Source: Deinococcus grandis (GTDB taxonomy: Bacteria; Deinococcota; Deinococci; Deinococcales; Deinococcaceae). From it: a stretch of 64,000 bases of DNA. The position numbers and the translations under genes are program-made. Location: NCBI RefSeq assembly GCF_001485435.1, contig NZ_BCMS01000001.1, forward strand, positions 1,807,501 to 1,871,500, given 5' to 3'. Below the pieces are notes generated by a model, which saw only the letters and a list, made by a program, of their open reading frames with translations, did not search any database and was not told the origin of the DNA. Of the stretch, positions 31,791-41,401 are shown one piece after another; the first letter of the stretch is position 1; each line of letters begins with the position of its first letter.

Positions 31791-33152
31791 ATGACCGCAC
31801 CCCGCCTTCCCCTCACGCTGCTCCTTGCCGTCACCAGCCTCCTGTCCGCGTGCCGCAGCGACCCCGCCGCGCCCACCCCGGCCAGGGCGGACACCCGCCT
31901 GAGCGTCGCCGCGACCCCCACCCCGACCGAGGCGACCGCCACGCCGAAACTCACCGACCTGACCGCCACGTACCCCGGCGGCACGCAACCGCGCACGCTG
32001 GCCCTGGACAAGAGCGTCCCGCTGATCCTCGTGCACGGGCTGGGCGGCTGGGGCCGCGACGAGGGGCTGGGCCTGCGCTACTGGGGCGGACTGCTGGACG
32101 TGCAGGCCGACCTCCGCGCCCAGGGGTACACCGTGTACACCGCCAGCCTGGGGCCGGTCAGCAGCAACTGGGACCGCGCCGCGGAACTGTACGCGCAGAT
32201 CAGGGGCGGCTGCGTGGACTACGGCGCGGCGCACGCCCAGACGCACGGACACGCGCAGAAGGACACGAAGAAATGCTACGCGGGGTTCTACCCCGGCTGG
32301 GACGCCACGCGCCCCGTGAACCTGCTGGGGCACTCCATGGGCGGGCAGACCGCGCGGCTGCTCGTGAAACTGCTGGACGACGGGGACGCCGCGAACCGCG
32401 CCAGTGGCGGCCTGTTCACCGGGGGCCGCGCCGGGTGGGTGCGCAATGTCATGACGGTCAGCTCCCCGAACAGCGGCTCCCCGGCCGCCGACACGTTGCA
32501 GGACTCGATTCCCATGTTCAAGAACCTGATCCTGGCCTTCGCGTCCAGCGTGGGTGGCCTGGATCCCGAAAATTTCGTGTACGACTTCGACCTGGGCCAC
32601 TGGGGCCTGAGCCGCGCGGCCGGTGAGACCTTCACCTCGTACAACACGCGCGTGTTCAACTCCGGCATCTGGACGTCCCGCGATCAGGCCGCGTACGACC
32701 TGAGCGTGGACGGCTCGGCGGCGCTGAACACGTACGTGGGCCGCAGCCGCACCACGAAGTACTTCTCCTGGGAAACGAACGCCACCAGCAGGGGCCTCGT
32801 CTCGGGCTGGCACTACCCGAACCTGACCATGAACGCCGTCCTCTCCCCCATCGCGTACCCGTACGCGTGGCCGCTCAAGCCGGGCCTGGGGAACATCAGC
32901 GGCCGCAGCCCCGGCGGGATCGGGTACGACAGCTCGTGGTGGGCGAACGACGGGATCGTCCCGAACCGTTCCATGAACGCCCCGCTGGGTCAGAGCAGCG
33001 CCGCGTACACCGGGCAGATCACGGCCCCAGGAAGCTGGTACCGCCTGGGCCGCGTGGACGGGTACGACCACATCGACATCACGGGGAACCTGTCCTTCCG
33101 GGACGTGAAGGCCTTCTACCGCAATCAGGCGGCGTTCCTGGCCGGGCAGTAA
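31791..33152 (+). CDS. Secreted lipase of family I.5 type, lipoprotein
   Basis: The 453-residue protein has a lipoprotein signal ending LLSAC (Cys21) and an alpha/beta-hydrolase domain: oxyanion segment VPLILVHGLGGWGRDE, YWGG, nucleophile motif GHSMGGQ, acid motif WANDGIVPNRSM and catalytic histidine in DGYDHIDI. The arrangement matches the large thermostable staphylococcal/Geobacillus lipases with an inserted zinc-binding region. The catalytic triad looks complete. It would act on the cell surface on triacylglycerols. The ribosome binding site is AGGAG. It diverges from lysT. Confidence 0.87.
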   Translation: MTAPRLPLTLLLAVTSLLSACRSDPAAPTPARADTRLSVAATPTPTEATATPKLTDLTATYPGGTQPRTLALDKSVPLILVHGLGGWGRDEGLGLRYWGGLLDVQADLRAQGYTVYTASLGPVSSNWDRAAELYAQIRGGCVDYGAAHAQTHGHAQKDTKKCYAGFYPGWDATRPVNLLGHSMGGQTARLLVKLLDDGDAANRASGGLFTGGRAGWVRNVMTVSSPNSGSPAADTLQDSIPMFKNLILAFASSVGGLDPENFVYDFDLGHWGLSRAAGETFTSYNTRVFNSGIWTSRDQAAYDLSVDGSAALNTYVGRSRTTKYFSWETNATSRGLVSGWHYPNLTMNAVLSPIAYPYAWPLKPGLGNISGRSPGGIGYDSSWWANDGIVPNRSMNAPLGQSSAAYTGQITAPGSWYRLGRVDGYDHIDITGNLSFRDVKAFYRNQAAFLAGQ

Positions 33153-33171
33153 GCGCGACCCCCCCGAAGCG

Positions 33172-33200
33172 GGAGGCGGCCCACAGCTTGGGCCGCCTCC
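33172..33200. terminator. Bidirectional terminator between lipase and TetR genes
   Basis: A 12-bp perfect stem (GGAGGCGGCCCA/TGGGCCGCCTCC, 5-nt loop) lies between the convergent stops. Confidence 0.75.
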
Positions 33201-33216
33201 GTTCACGTGATGGGGT

Positions 33217-33771
33217 TTACGGGCAGAGCTGGCCGCTGCACAGCGCGTGGTACCGGCGGGACATCTCCTGCGCGGGCGTGGCGCAGCGGTCCTCCTCGAC
33301 CCACCACCACGTCAGGGCCAGCAGGCCCCCACTGAGGTAATGCGCGGCGTACCCGACCGCCGTGTCGTTCGTGGGAACGCGGCCCGGCATGACGAGGTCC
33401 TGCATGATCACCGCGAACTGCCGCTCGTACCGCGAGAGGATCGCGTGCGGACCGCCGTCCGGACTGAGGGAACCCAGGATCGGGGCGATGTGCGCGATAT
33501 GCGCGAAGTACACGGTCCAGCGGGTGTCGTCCGAGCCGGTCCAGGCGCGCAGGGCGTCGTGGACCCGGCCGATCATCTGCAGGAGGTAACTGCTGAGCAC
33601 CTCGTCCTTGTTCTCGAAGTGCAGGTAGAAGGTCGAACGGCTGATGTTCGCGCGGTCGCAGATGGCCTGCACCGTGACGGACTGAAGGTTCTTCTGTTCC
33701 AGCAGGAGGTCCACCAGTGCGGACTGGAGCGCCGCCTTGGTTCGCCTGACACTGCGGTTTCGGGGCACCAT
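33217..33771 (-). CDS. TetR-family transcriptional regulator
   Basis: The 184-residue protein has a TetR helix-turn-helix (VTVQAICDRANISRSTFYLHFENKDEVL at about residues 33-60) and a mainly helical ligand domain. The ATG 33771 is supported by TAAAAT at 33780-33785 on the minus strand, 8 nt upstream; the longer reading frame through this box is not used. It converges on the lipase gene. Its targets are unknown. Confidence 0.87.
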   Translation of the reverse strand: MVPRNRSVRRTKAALQSALVDLLLEQKNLQSVTVQAICDRANISRSTFYLHFENKDEVLSSYLLQMIGRVHDALRAWTGSDDTRWTVYFAHIAHIAPILGSLSPDGGPHAILSRYERQFAVIMQDLVMPGRVPTNDTAVGYAAHYLSGGLLALTWWWVEEDRCATPAQEMSRRYHALCSGQLCP

Positions 33772-33944
33772 ACCCACCCATTTTATGAGACCTTCATCTT
33801 CAGGGCCTGACTGAACACGTCTTCCTCTGGACAATGCCGTGACAGCTGTCCACTTCTGAACTATCCGGCGCGCCGTGCCCGGCCATGCCCCGCAGATCGG
33901 CGCGCGCCGCCGCCCGACACGTGGCAGAGTGACGGCACCCCACC

Positions 33945-34382
33945 ATGACCCGTCCCACCCTTCCCGACGTCACCACACGGTCACCCCTGATCGTCGTCCT
34001 GGACGACGACCCGCACGAATGCACCCTGCTGGGCACCCTGATCCAGGACACCTGGCCGCGCTGCGCGGTGCAGGCCGGACCACCCACCGCCGCGCTGCTG
34101 CGCGACCTGACCCGACCGGACGGCCTGCGCCCCGACCTGCTGATCGTCGAGCAGGACATGCCCGGCTGCATGGGCCTGGACATCCTGCGGGCCGTGCGGG
34201 CCTCGCCGGGCGGGCAGACGCTGCCGGTCGTGATCCTCAGCGCCGACGAGGACCTGCGCGGCGCGGCCGCCGCCCGCCGCGCCGGCGCCAGCGCGTACCA
34301 CGTGCGCCCCACCGCGCCCGCCGCGTACCGCGCGCTGCTGGCCGACCTGCTGCGGTCCTTCCTGCCCGACCGGGCCGACTGA
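33945..34382 (+). CDS. Stand-alone response-regulator receiver with altered active site
   Basis: The 145-residue protein has the receiver fold: acidic DDD at 20-22, the phosphorylation strand DLLIVEQDMPG, VVILSADED and a C-terminal VRPTAPAAY. In the canonical DLVLLDxxMPG the phosphate-accepting Asp is replaced by Glu69, and the conserved Lys before Pro is Arg121. A Glu there often mimics the phosphorylated form, so this may be a permanently active or phosphate-independent receiver. No output domain or kinase gene is next to it. Confidence 0.8.
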   Translation: MTRPTLPDVTTRSPLIVVLDDDPHECTLLGTLIQDTWPRCAVQAGPPTAALLRDLTRPDGLRPDLLIVEQDMPGCMGLDILRAVRASPGGQTLPVVILSADEDLRGAAAARRAGASAYHVRPTAPAAYRALLADLLRSFLPDRAD

Positions 34383-34388
34383 CAGCAG

Positions 34389-34515
34389 AATTCAGGAGTA
34401 TTGAAGGTGCCCTTCAATACTCCTGAACGAGCGGAGCGAGCACCTGACATCACCAGCGGTTGGAAGTGGAATTGAAGGGCGTGGTGTTGGCCCTTCAATG
34501 GAACTGGAAACCGCT
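34389..34515 (+). repeat. Palindromic element B, intact copy
   Basis: It begins with a perfect 15-bp hairpin (CAGGAGTATTGAAGG/CCTTCAATACTCCTG, 3-nt loop), then GAGCGGAGCGAG, then a long imperfect hairpin built on AGCGGTT..GGAAGTGGAA and GCCCTTCAAT. The middle part matches 28575-28705. It is followed directly by an element A copy. Confidence 0.65.
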
Positions 34516-34519
34516 GTGA

Positions 34520-34652
34520 TACGGATTCCGTCTGTTTCGTGGACGGATCGGAAGACCACCGCTCCGTCCACGCCACGTCCGGCACCCGCTTCACTCCTCC
34601 TCGCATCCGCTGGGGCTGAAAGCTGTTGCACACCTGTCGACCGGAGTCCGCA
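34520..34652 (+). repeat. Structured intergenic element A, copy 4
   Basis: The closing ends are TACGGATTCCG and CGGAGTCCGCA; the first hairpin (GTGGACGG..CGG/CCG..CCGTCCAC) has the conserved loop wording. The right end lies 5 nt from the methyltransferase stop (34658, minus strand). Confidence 0.85.
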
Positions 34653-34657
34653 TGACG

Positions 34658-35425
34658 TCAGTCCAGGCGGCCCAGGAACGCCTGCGTCTGGTACGCCAGG
34701 GTGACCCCTCCGCCTTGCGCGTGCCGGTCAAAGGCACTGTCCAGCGCGCGCTCCAGCGCCGGGTAGGTCTCGTCCCCGTGGTTCGGCAGGTAGCTGACGC
34801 TGGTCGCCAGGGCGCGCAGGCCCTCGCGCGTCAGGGGGTGCCCGTGCGTGAAGGTGTGCCGCGTGAACCCACCGGGGAGGTGCTGGGGCAGTTCGTCCTC
34901 CAGCACGCGGGTCCGCAGCGGGTCGTCCCCGGTGAAGGCCCGGACGACCTCGCCGTACGCGCGGTTGAAGGGGCTGTCCGCCGCGCGCCAGTCGTTCCAG
35001 ACGAGCAGCACGCGCCCGCCGGGCCGCAGCACCCGCCGGAACTCCGGGACGGTGCGGGCCGGGTCGAACCAGTGCGCGGCCTGCGCCGCCGTGATCAGCC
35101 CGGCGCTGGCGTCCGGCAGACCGGTGGCCTCGGAGGTGCCCGCGTGGACGCTCAGCCCCCCGGCGCGGACGGCACCCTCCAGGCTGGTTTCTAGGTGGGC
35201 GCGCATCTCCGGGTTGGGTTCCACCGCCGCCACGCGCGCCCCACCTGAGAGCAGCAGCGCCGTGAACCGCCCGGTGCCCGCGCCGATGTCCGCCACGCCA
35301 CCCGACAGCAGCCCGGCCTCCTGCAGCCACGCGCCCAGCGCGGCGGGGTAACCGGGCCGGGCGGCGGCGTACGCGTCGGCGCGGCCCAGGAACCGCGCGG
35401 GATTCACCACCTGCGAGTCGGTCAT
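34658..35425 (-). CDS. Class I SAM-dependent methyltransferase
   Basis: The 255-residue protein has the SAM-binding motif VADIGAGTGRFTALLL, followed by VAAVEPNPEM (motif II acid) and ITAAQAAHWFD, the Methyltransf_11 pattern. The substrate is unknown. TATGCT lies 6 nt before the ATG on the minus strand (35432-35437), so the message is probably leaderless. Confidence 0.85.
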   Translation of the reverse strand: MTDSQVVNPARFLGRADAYAAARPGYPAALGAWLQEAGLLSGGVADIGAGTGRFTALLLSGGARVAAVEPNPEMRAHLETSLEGAVRAGGLSVHAGTSEATGLPDASAGLITAAQAAHWFDPARTVPEFRRVLRPGGRVLLVWNDWRAADSPFNRAYGEVVRAFTGDDPLRTRVLEDELPQHLPGGFTRHTFTHGHPLTREGLRALATSVSYLPNHGDETYPALERALDSAFDRHAQGGGVTLAYQTQAFLGRLD

Positions 35426-35453
35426 GCCCGGAGCATACGCGCCGGGGAGCCGC

Positions 35454-35954
35454 TCAACCGCCGGATCTGACCGGCCCGGCCGGGGCAGCCTCGGTTTCGG
35501 GCGCTTCGGTCGGGGCCGGCTCGGTCTGGACGGGCTCAGTCAGGGCAGATTCAGTCAGGGCCTGTTCGGACGCTGACGGGGCAGCCGGTGCCGGGTGCGC
35601 GGGCGCGACGCTGCTGGGCGCCGGGCTGGCCGGGACGATCGGCGTGGGCTCGGCGCGTTTGCCGCTGCGGCCGCGCTTCGGTCTGCCGGGGGCGGCGCGC
35701 CTGACCTCGGGCTGGGTCGTGTAGGGCCGGACCGGGGCGCGCACGCTGGGCCGCCACGCGCTGGCCACGAAGTACACCACGCCCGCCAGGACGCCGGTGA
35801 TCAGCAGGAACCACAGCAGGCGGCCCAGCACCCCGGCCGCGCCAACGATGAACAGGCCCAGGCCGGTCAGGAGCTGCCCGAGGAGCCACACGGCGGCCAG
35901 GGCCGTCACCGCCAGCAGGATCACGCCCGCCAGGGCCAGCAGGATTCGGGTCAT
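35454..35954 (-). CDS. Small membrane protein with Pro/Ala/Glu-rich tail
   Basis: The 166-residue protein has two hydrophobic helices at about residues 1-30 and 35-60 (ALAGVILLAVTALAAVWLLGQLL, LLWFLLITGVLAGVVYFVAS), a basic stretch (RPKRGRSGKRAEP) and a low-complexity acidic tail with TEPAPTEAPETEAAP. I do not recognise it. The ATG at 35954 follows TACACT (35963-35968, minus strand) by 8 nt. It diverges from nadB. Confidence 0.7.
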   Translation of the reverse strand: MTRILLALAGVILLAVTALAAVWLLGQLLTGLGLFIVGAAGVLGRLLWFLLITGVLAGVVYFVASAWRPSVRAPVRPYTTQPEVRRAAPGRPKRGRSGKRAEPTPIVPASPAPSSVAPAHPAPAAPSASEQALTESALTEPVQTEPAPTEAPETEAAPAGPVRSGG

Positions 35955-36019
35955 CGGTTCGCAGTGTAGCAAGGGGCGTGTCCCCCAGATGGGCACCGCG
36001 CATCAGTGGCGCCCTGACG

Positions 36020-36025
36020 TACCCT
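36020..36025 (+). promoter_or_regulatory. -10 box TACCCT of the nad operon, leaderless spacing
   Basis: TACCCT lies 7 nt before the GTG start of nadB; no ribosome binding site is seen. Confidence 0.5.
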
Positions 36026-36032
36026 GGGCGGC

Positions 36033-37586
36033 GTGAAGATGCTGGAGACGGAGCTGCTCGTGGTGGGCGGCGGGGTGGCCGGGGCGTACGCGACCCTCAC
36101 GGCGCGCAGTTACGGCGCGGACGTCATCCTGGCCTGCAAGACGCCGCTGGTGGGCGGTTCGACCCGCTGGGCGCAGGGCGGGATCGCCGCGCCGCTGGCA
36201 GAGGGCGACGAGGACGCGCACGCGCAGGACACCGTGAAGGCCGGGCGGGGCCTGTGCGAACCGGAGGCGGTGCAGGCGTTCGTGCGCGACGCCCGCTCGC
36301 ACGTGGAGACGCTGCGGGACCTGGGCGTGACGTTCAGCCCGCACGCCACCCTGGAGGGCGGGCACAGCCGGGCGCGCATCCGGCATCAGGGGGACGCGAC
36401 CGGGCACGCGATCAGCGTGGCGCTGGCCGAGGCGCTGCAGGCGGGCCGCAGTCCGGCGCTGCGGGTGCTGGAGCACGCGTTCGTACGGAACCTGCGCGTG
36501 TCGGGCGGCGCGGTGGTCGGCGCGGACCTGCTCACGCCGGACGGCCCGGTGCGGGTGCGGGCGGGGGCGGTGCTGCTCGCCACGGGGGGCTTCGGGCGGC
36601 TGTACCCGGTGACGACCGCGCCGCCCGAGGGCACCGGGGACGGGCTGGGGCTGGCGTGGCAGGCGGGCGCGGCGCTGCGCGACCTGGAGTTCGTGCAGTT
36701 CCACCCGACCGCCGTGGTCCGCGGCGGCGCGGCGCATCTGGTCACCGAGGCCGCGCGGGGTGAGGGGGGCCGGCTCCTGAACGCGCGCGGCGAGCGTTTC
36801 ATGGAGCGCTATGACCCGGCGCTGGAACTCGCGCCGCGGGACGTGGTGGCCCGCGCGATCGCCGCGGAGATCGCCGCGACGGGCCGCGTGGATCTGGACC
36901 TGCGGCACCTGGGCGCGGCGTTCGTGCGCTCGCGCTTCCCGACGGTGACGGCGTCCCTGGCCCCGCTGGGCCTGGATCTGGGCGCGGACCTGATCCCGGT
37001 GCAGCCCGCCGTGCACTACACGATGGGCGGTGTGCAGACGGACGTGCAGGGCCGCTCGACCGTGCCGGGCCTGTACGCGGCGGGCGAGGTGGCGTCCAGT
37101 GGCCTGCACGGCGCGAACCGCCTGGCGAGCAACAGCCTGTCGGAGGGACTGGTATTCGGCGCGCGGGCGGCCCGCGCGGCCCTGGCCGCCCTGAAGGCCG
37201 TGCCCGCCCGCTCGGAGGACCTGCCCGCGCCGCTGGTGGACCCGGCCTGCCTGCCCACTCTGCGCTCGGTGGTGGCGGGCGCGGCGGGCCTGCGCCGGGA
37301 CGCGGCGGGCCTGCGCGCGGCGCTGGACGGCTGGTACTGGCCGACCGTGACCGCCGAGTCCCGCGAGAGTCTGGAGGCGGGGCACCTCGCCCTGATCGGG
37401 GAGCGGCTGCTGCGCGCGGCCCTGGCCCGCGAGGAATCGCGCGGCGGGCATCACCGCACCGACTTCCCGCGTGAGGCGGCGTCGGCCGCGCACTCGGTGC
37501 AGTCGCGGGCGCTGGGGGATGGGGTGGCCCGCGTGCCGGTGGGCGTGCCCGAGGCGCGCGCCGCTGTGCTAGGGTCTTCCGCGTGA
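36033..37586 (+). CDS. nadB: L-aspartate oxidase NadB
   Basis: The 517-residue flavoprotein has an FAD-binding start (LLVVGGGVAGAYATL), the STRWAQGGIAAPL motif, VQFHPTAV, TEAARGEGG, the YTMGGVQTD active-site loop and GLHGANRLASNSLSEGLVFG. It oxidises aspartate to iminoaspartate, the first step of NAD synthesis. The C-terminal domain is somewhat variable, as usual. It begins the nadB-nadC-nadA operon; nadC follows after 34 bp containing a short CCCCC/GGGGG hairpin. Confidence 0.93.
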   Translation: MKMLETELLVVGGGVAGAYATLTARSYGADVILACKTPLVGGSTRWAQGGIAAPLAEGDEDAHAQDTVKAGRGLCEPEAVQAFVRDARSHVETLRDLGVTFSPHATLEGGHSRARIRHQGDATGHAISVALAEALQAGRSPALRVLEHAFVRNLRVSGGAVVGADLLTPDGPVRVRAGAVLLATGGFGRLYPVTTAPPEGTGDGLGLAWQAGAALRDLEFVQFHPTAVVRGGAAHLVTEAARGEGGRLLNARGERFMERYDPALELAPRDVVARAIAAEIAATGRVDLDLRHLGAAFVRSRFPTVTASLAPLGLDLGADLIPVQPAVHYTMGGVQTDVQGRSTVPGLYAAGEVASSGLHGANRLASNSLSEGLVFGARAARAALAALKAVPARSEDLPAPLVDPACLPTLRSVVAGAAGLRRDAAGLRAALDGWYWPTVTAESRESLEAGHLALIGERLLRAALAREESRGGHHRTDFPREAASAAHSVQSRALGDGVARVPVGVPEARAAVLGSSA

Positions 37587-37620
37587 ATTCCCGCACAATA
37601 CCCCCCGTGGGGGTCATCCC

Positions 37621-39467
<1,847 letters not shown>

Positions 39468-39469
39468 TA

Positions 39470-39602
39470 AGAACTCCGGTTGAAAGGTCTGCAAAAACTT
39501 TCAACCCGAGCGGATGCGAGTGGGAGCAACACGGGTTCCGGGCGTGGAGTTGACAACCCGGTGATGTTCCGGGTTGTCAACGAAACAGACGGAATCCGTG
39601 TA
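39470..39602 (-). repeat. Structured intergenic element A, copy 5 (inverse)
   Basis: The first hairpin here is a perfect 13-bp stem with a sequence unlike the other copies (GTTGACAACCCGG/CCGGGTTGTCAAC); the second is GGTTGAAAG/CTTTCAACC. The element starts 2 nt after the nadA stop. Confidence 0.88.
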
Positions 39603-39610
39603 AGGACGGG

Positions 39611-39653
39611 GCAGAGGGCGCGCGGACTGATCGAACGTCCGCGCCCCCTCTGC
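39611..39653. terminator. Bidirectional terminator between nadA and the MOSC gene
   Basis: Arms GCAGAGGG..CGCGGAC and GTCCGCG..CCCTCTGC form a long stem between convergent genes, next to the element A copy. Confidence 0.7.
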
Positions 39654-39658
39654 TTCGG

Positions 39659-40324
39659 TCAGCCCCGCGCGTCGTCCAGGTGTTCCTGCACGTGCTTGCG
39701 CAGTCGGGCGGCCAGCGGCCAGCGCAGGTACCCTTCCAGCGTGGCGGCGCCCGGCTTGGCGCCGAACGACAGGTCGAACAGTTCGCCGATGGTCGGGGCG
39801 CCGTCCCCGGCGGGCGTGAAGGTCACCGGGTCGCCCGCGCCCACCGTGCCGGGCTGGAGGACGCGCAGGTACGCGCCGGGCCGGCGGGCCTGCGCGAACT
39901 GCTTGGCGAAGGTGCCGTCCCCCATGTGGGCCGCGAGGGTCGCGCAGGGAATGCGGGGCGCGGTGACCTCGAACACCATGTCCCCGCCGGGGGCGTGCAC
40001 GGTCAGGCGGTCGCCGACCCGGAGGTGCGCGGACTCCAGTCCGCTCAGGACGAGGTTCTCGCCCAGCGTGCCGGGCCGCAGCGGTTCGCCCAGCGTTTCG
40101 GTCCAGTGGTCGTAGTCGGGCGCGGTGTACAGGTACGCCGCCTGATCCGGGCCGCCGTGGTGCTTGCGGTTGTCGATATGGTCGCCATCCAGCCGTGCCG
40201 TGCCGACGGTCACGCGGCCCGGCACCGGGTGCTTGTCGATCCCGCTGATGTCGTCGCGTTTCCCGACGCGCAGGGCGGTCGGCTGCCCGACGCACACGGC
40301 ATCCAGCTTGAGGGTAGGAGTCAT
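39659..40324 (-). CDS. MOSC domain protein (YiiM-like)
   Basis: The 221-residue protein has the MOSC features RLDGDHIDNRKHHGGPDQAAY, GTLGENLVLSG and PRIPCATLAAHMG (the conserved Cys expected to interact with the molybdenum cofactor), plus a C-terminal three-helix part. YiiM-type enzymes reduce N-hydroxylated compounds. TACGCT (40332-40337, minus strand) lies 7 nt before the ATG. Confidence 0.87.
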   Translation of the reverse strand: MTPTLKLDAVCVGQPTALRVGKRDDISGIDKHPVPGRVTVGTARLDGDHIDNRKHHGGPDQAAYLYTAPDYDHWTETLGEPLRPGTLGENLVLSGLESAHLRVGDRLTVHAPGGDMVFEVTAPRIPCATLAAHMGDGTFAKQFAQARRPGAYLRVLQPGTVGAGDPVTFTPAGDGAPTIGELFDLSFGAKPGAATLEGYLRWPLAARLRKHVQEHLDDARG

Positions 40325-40429
40325 GCCGGCCAGCGTAGCGTGCCGGGTGCGGGGTGTGGCCGACAGGAGCGTGGGGCGCGGTGACCGCTGTCCTCGTCAG
40401 GAACGCGGGCGTGTGATGGAATGCGGGGC

Positions 40430-40855
40430 GTGAGTGTTCCGCCCCCCGCGTCTCCCTTCGATCCCGCCCTGGCCGAGGCGGGGCGAGTCCCGACCCTGGC
40501 CGTGCTGGTGTCCCTGTTCGGCCTGACCGTCCTGCCGTTCCTGGCGGGCCTGATCCAGGGGCAGACCGACGGCGTCCTGCGGGAACTGATCTACGCGGCG
40601 GGCACGGCGTTCCTGCTGAGCATGGTGTGGCGCGGCAGCGTGTGGGCGTGGCGCCTGACCCTGAGTTTCGGGATGCTGGCGGGCTTCCTGGTGTTCATCG
40701 TGGGTATGCTGGCGGGCAGCGCGTCGTGGCGCGGCTGGATCGTCAGTCTGGCGGGCGTCGGTTACCTGCTGCTGTGCACCGCGCTGGTGGGGACGCCCAG
40801 CATCCGCGCGTTTCTCGATTCCCGCTGGGCGCAGCGGTCCGGGCGGCGGGCGTGA
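40430..40855 (+). CDS. Four-helix membrane protein
   Basis: The 141-residue protein has four hydrophobic stretches (LAVLVSLFGLTVLPFLAGLI, LIYAAGTAFLLSMVW, LTLSFGMLAGFLVFIVGMLAG, IVSLAGVGYLLLCTALVG). No family is recognised. GTG 40430 is chosen over ATG 40421 because TGGAAT (40417-40422) lies 7 nt upstream. It overlaps the next gene (GTGA). Confidence 0.7.
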   Translation: MSVPPPASPFDPALAEAGRVPTLAVLVSLFGLTVLPFLAGLIQGQTDGVLRELIYAAGTAFLLSMVWRGSVWAWRLTLSFGMLAGFLVFIVGMLAGSASWRGWIVSLAGVGYLLLCTALVGTPSIRAFLDSRWAQRSGRRA

Positions 40856-41196
40856 GCGGCGAGCGGCGCTTCACGGTGCAGGGCACGAACAACTCGTTCA
40901 CCTGCGCGAACTGCGGGTCCGAGGTGCACCCCCTTCAGAACGGGTCGGTGCGCAACCACTGCCCGGCGTGCCTGCACAGCCTGCACGTGGACGTCATGCC
41001 CGGCGACCGCGCCTGCGACTGCCACGGCGTGATGGAACCCGTGGACGTGGACCAGAGTGGGAAGAAGGGCTGGGTGATCGTGCACCGCTGCCGCAAATGC
41101 GGATTCACGGGCCGCAACCGCGCCGCGCTGGACGACCCAGGGCAGCCGGACAGCTGGGACGCCCTGATCGCGATCAGCAGCCGCAGGCGCGACTGA
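40852..41196 (+). CDS. RNHCP-domain zinc protein
   Basis: The 114-residue protein has FTCANCGSEVHPLQ, the eponymous SVRNHCPACLHSLHVD, GDRACDCHGVMEPV and HRCRKCGFTGRNR. Eight or more cysteines in CxxC pairs suggest two zinc sites. The RNHCP family is of unknown function. The GTG start overlaps the stop of the membrane protein gene upstream. Confidence 0.85.
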   Translation: MSGERRFTVQGTNNSFTCANCGSEVHPLQNGSVRNHCPACLHSLHVDVMPGDRACDCHGVMEPVDVDQSGKKGWVIVHRCRKCGFTGRNRAALDDPGQPDSWDALIAISSRRRD

Positions 41197-41227
41197 TCAG
41201 GCTGGGGGGCGGGGTATCCTGCGCGTC

Positions 41228-41401
41228 ATGGCACTCTGGCTTGTGTTCGGTTTCATCCTCCTCAGCGCGACCCTGATCCTGGCGATGACGTTCGGCCCGC
41301 TGCGCGCGGCGGCGAACGTGCGGGTCATCCGGATGATCGCGTACGTGCAGTACGCGGCGGCGCTGCTGCTGCTGGGCGCGCGCCTGACCGGGAAGGCATG
41401 A
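41228..41401 (+). CDS. Small membrane protein, 57 residues
   Basis: A 57-codon frame encodes two hydrophobic segments (ALWLVFGFILLSATLILAM and VRMIAYVQYAAALLLLGA with a short basic joint). It is supported by TATCCT at 41215-41220, 7 nt before the ATG, and by an ATGA overlap with the next gene, which makes it part of the operon. No family is recognised. Confidence 0.65.
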   Translation: MALWLVFGFILLSATLILAMTFGPLRAAANVRVIRMIAYVQYAAALLLLGARLTGKA

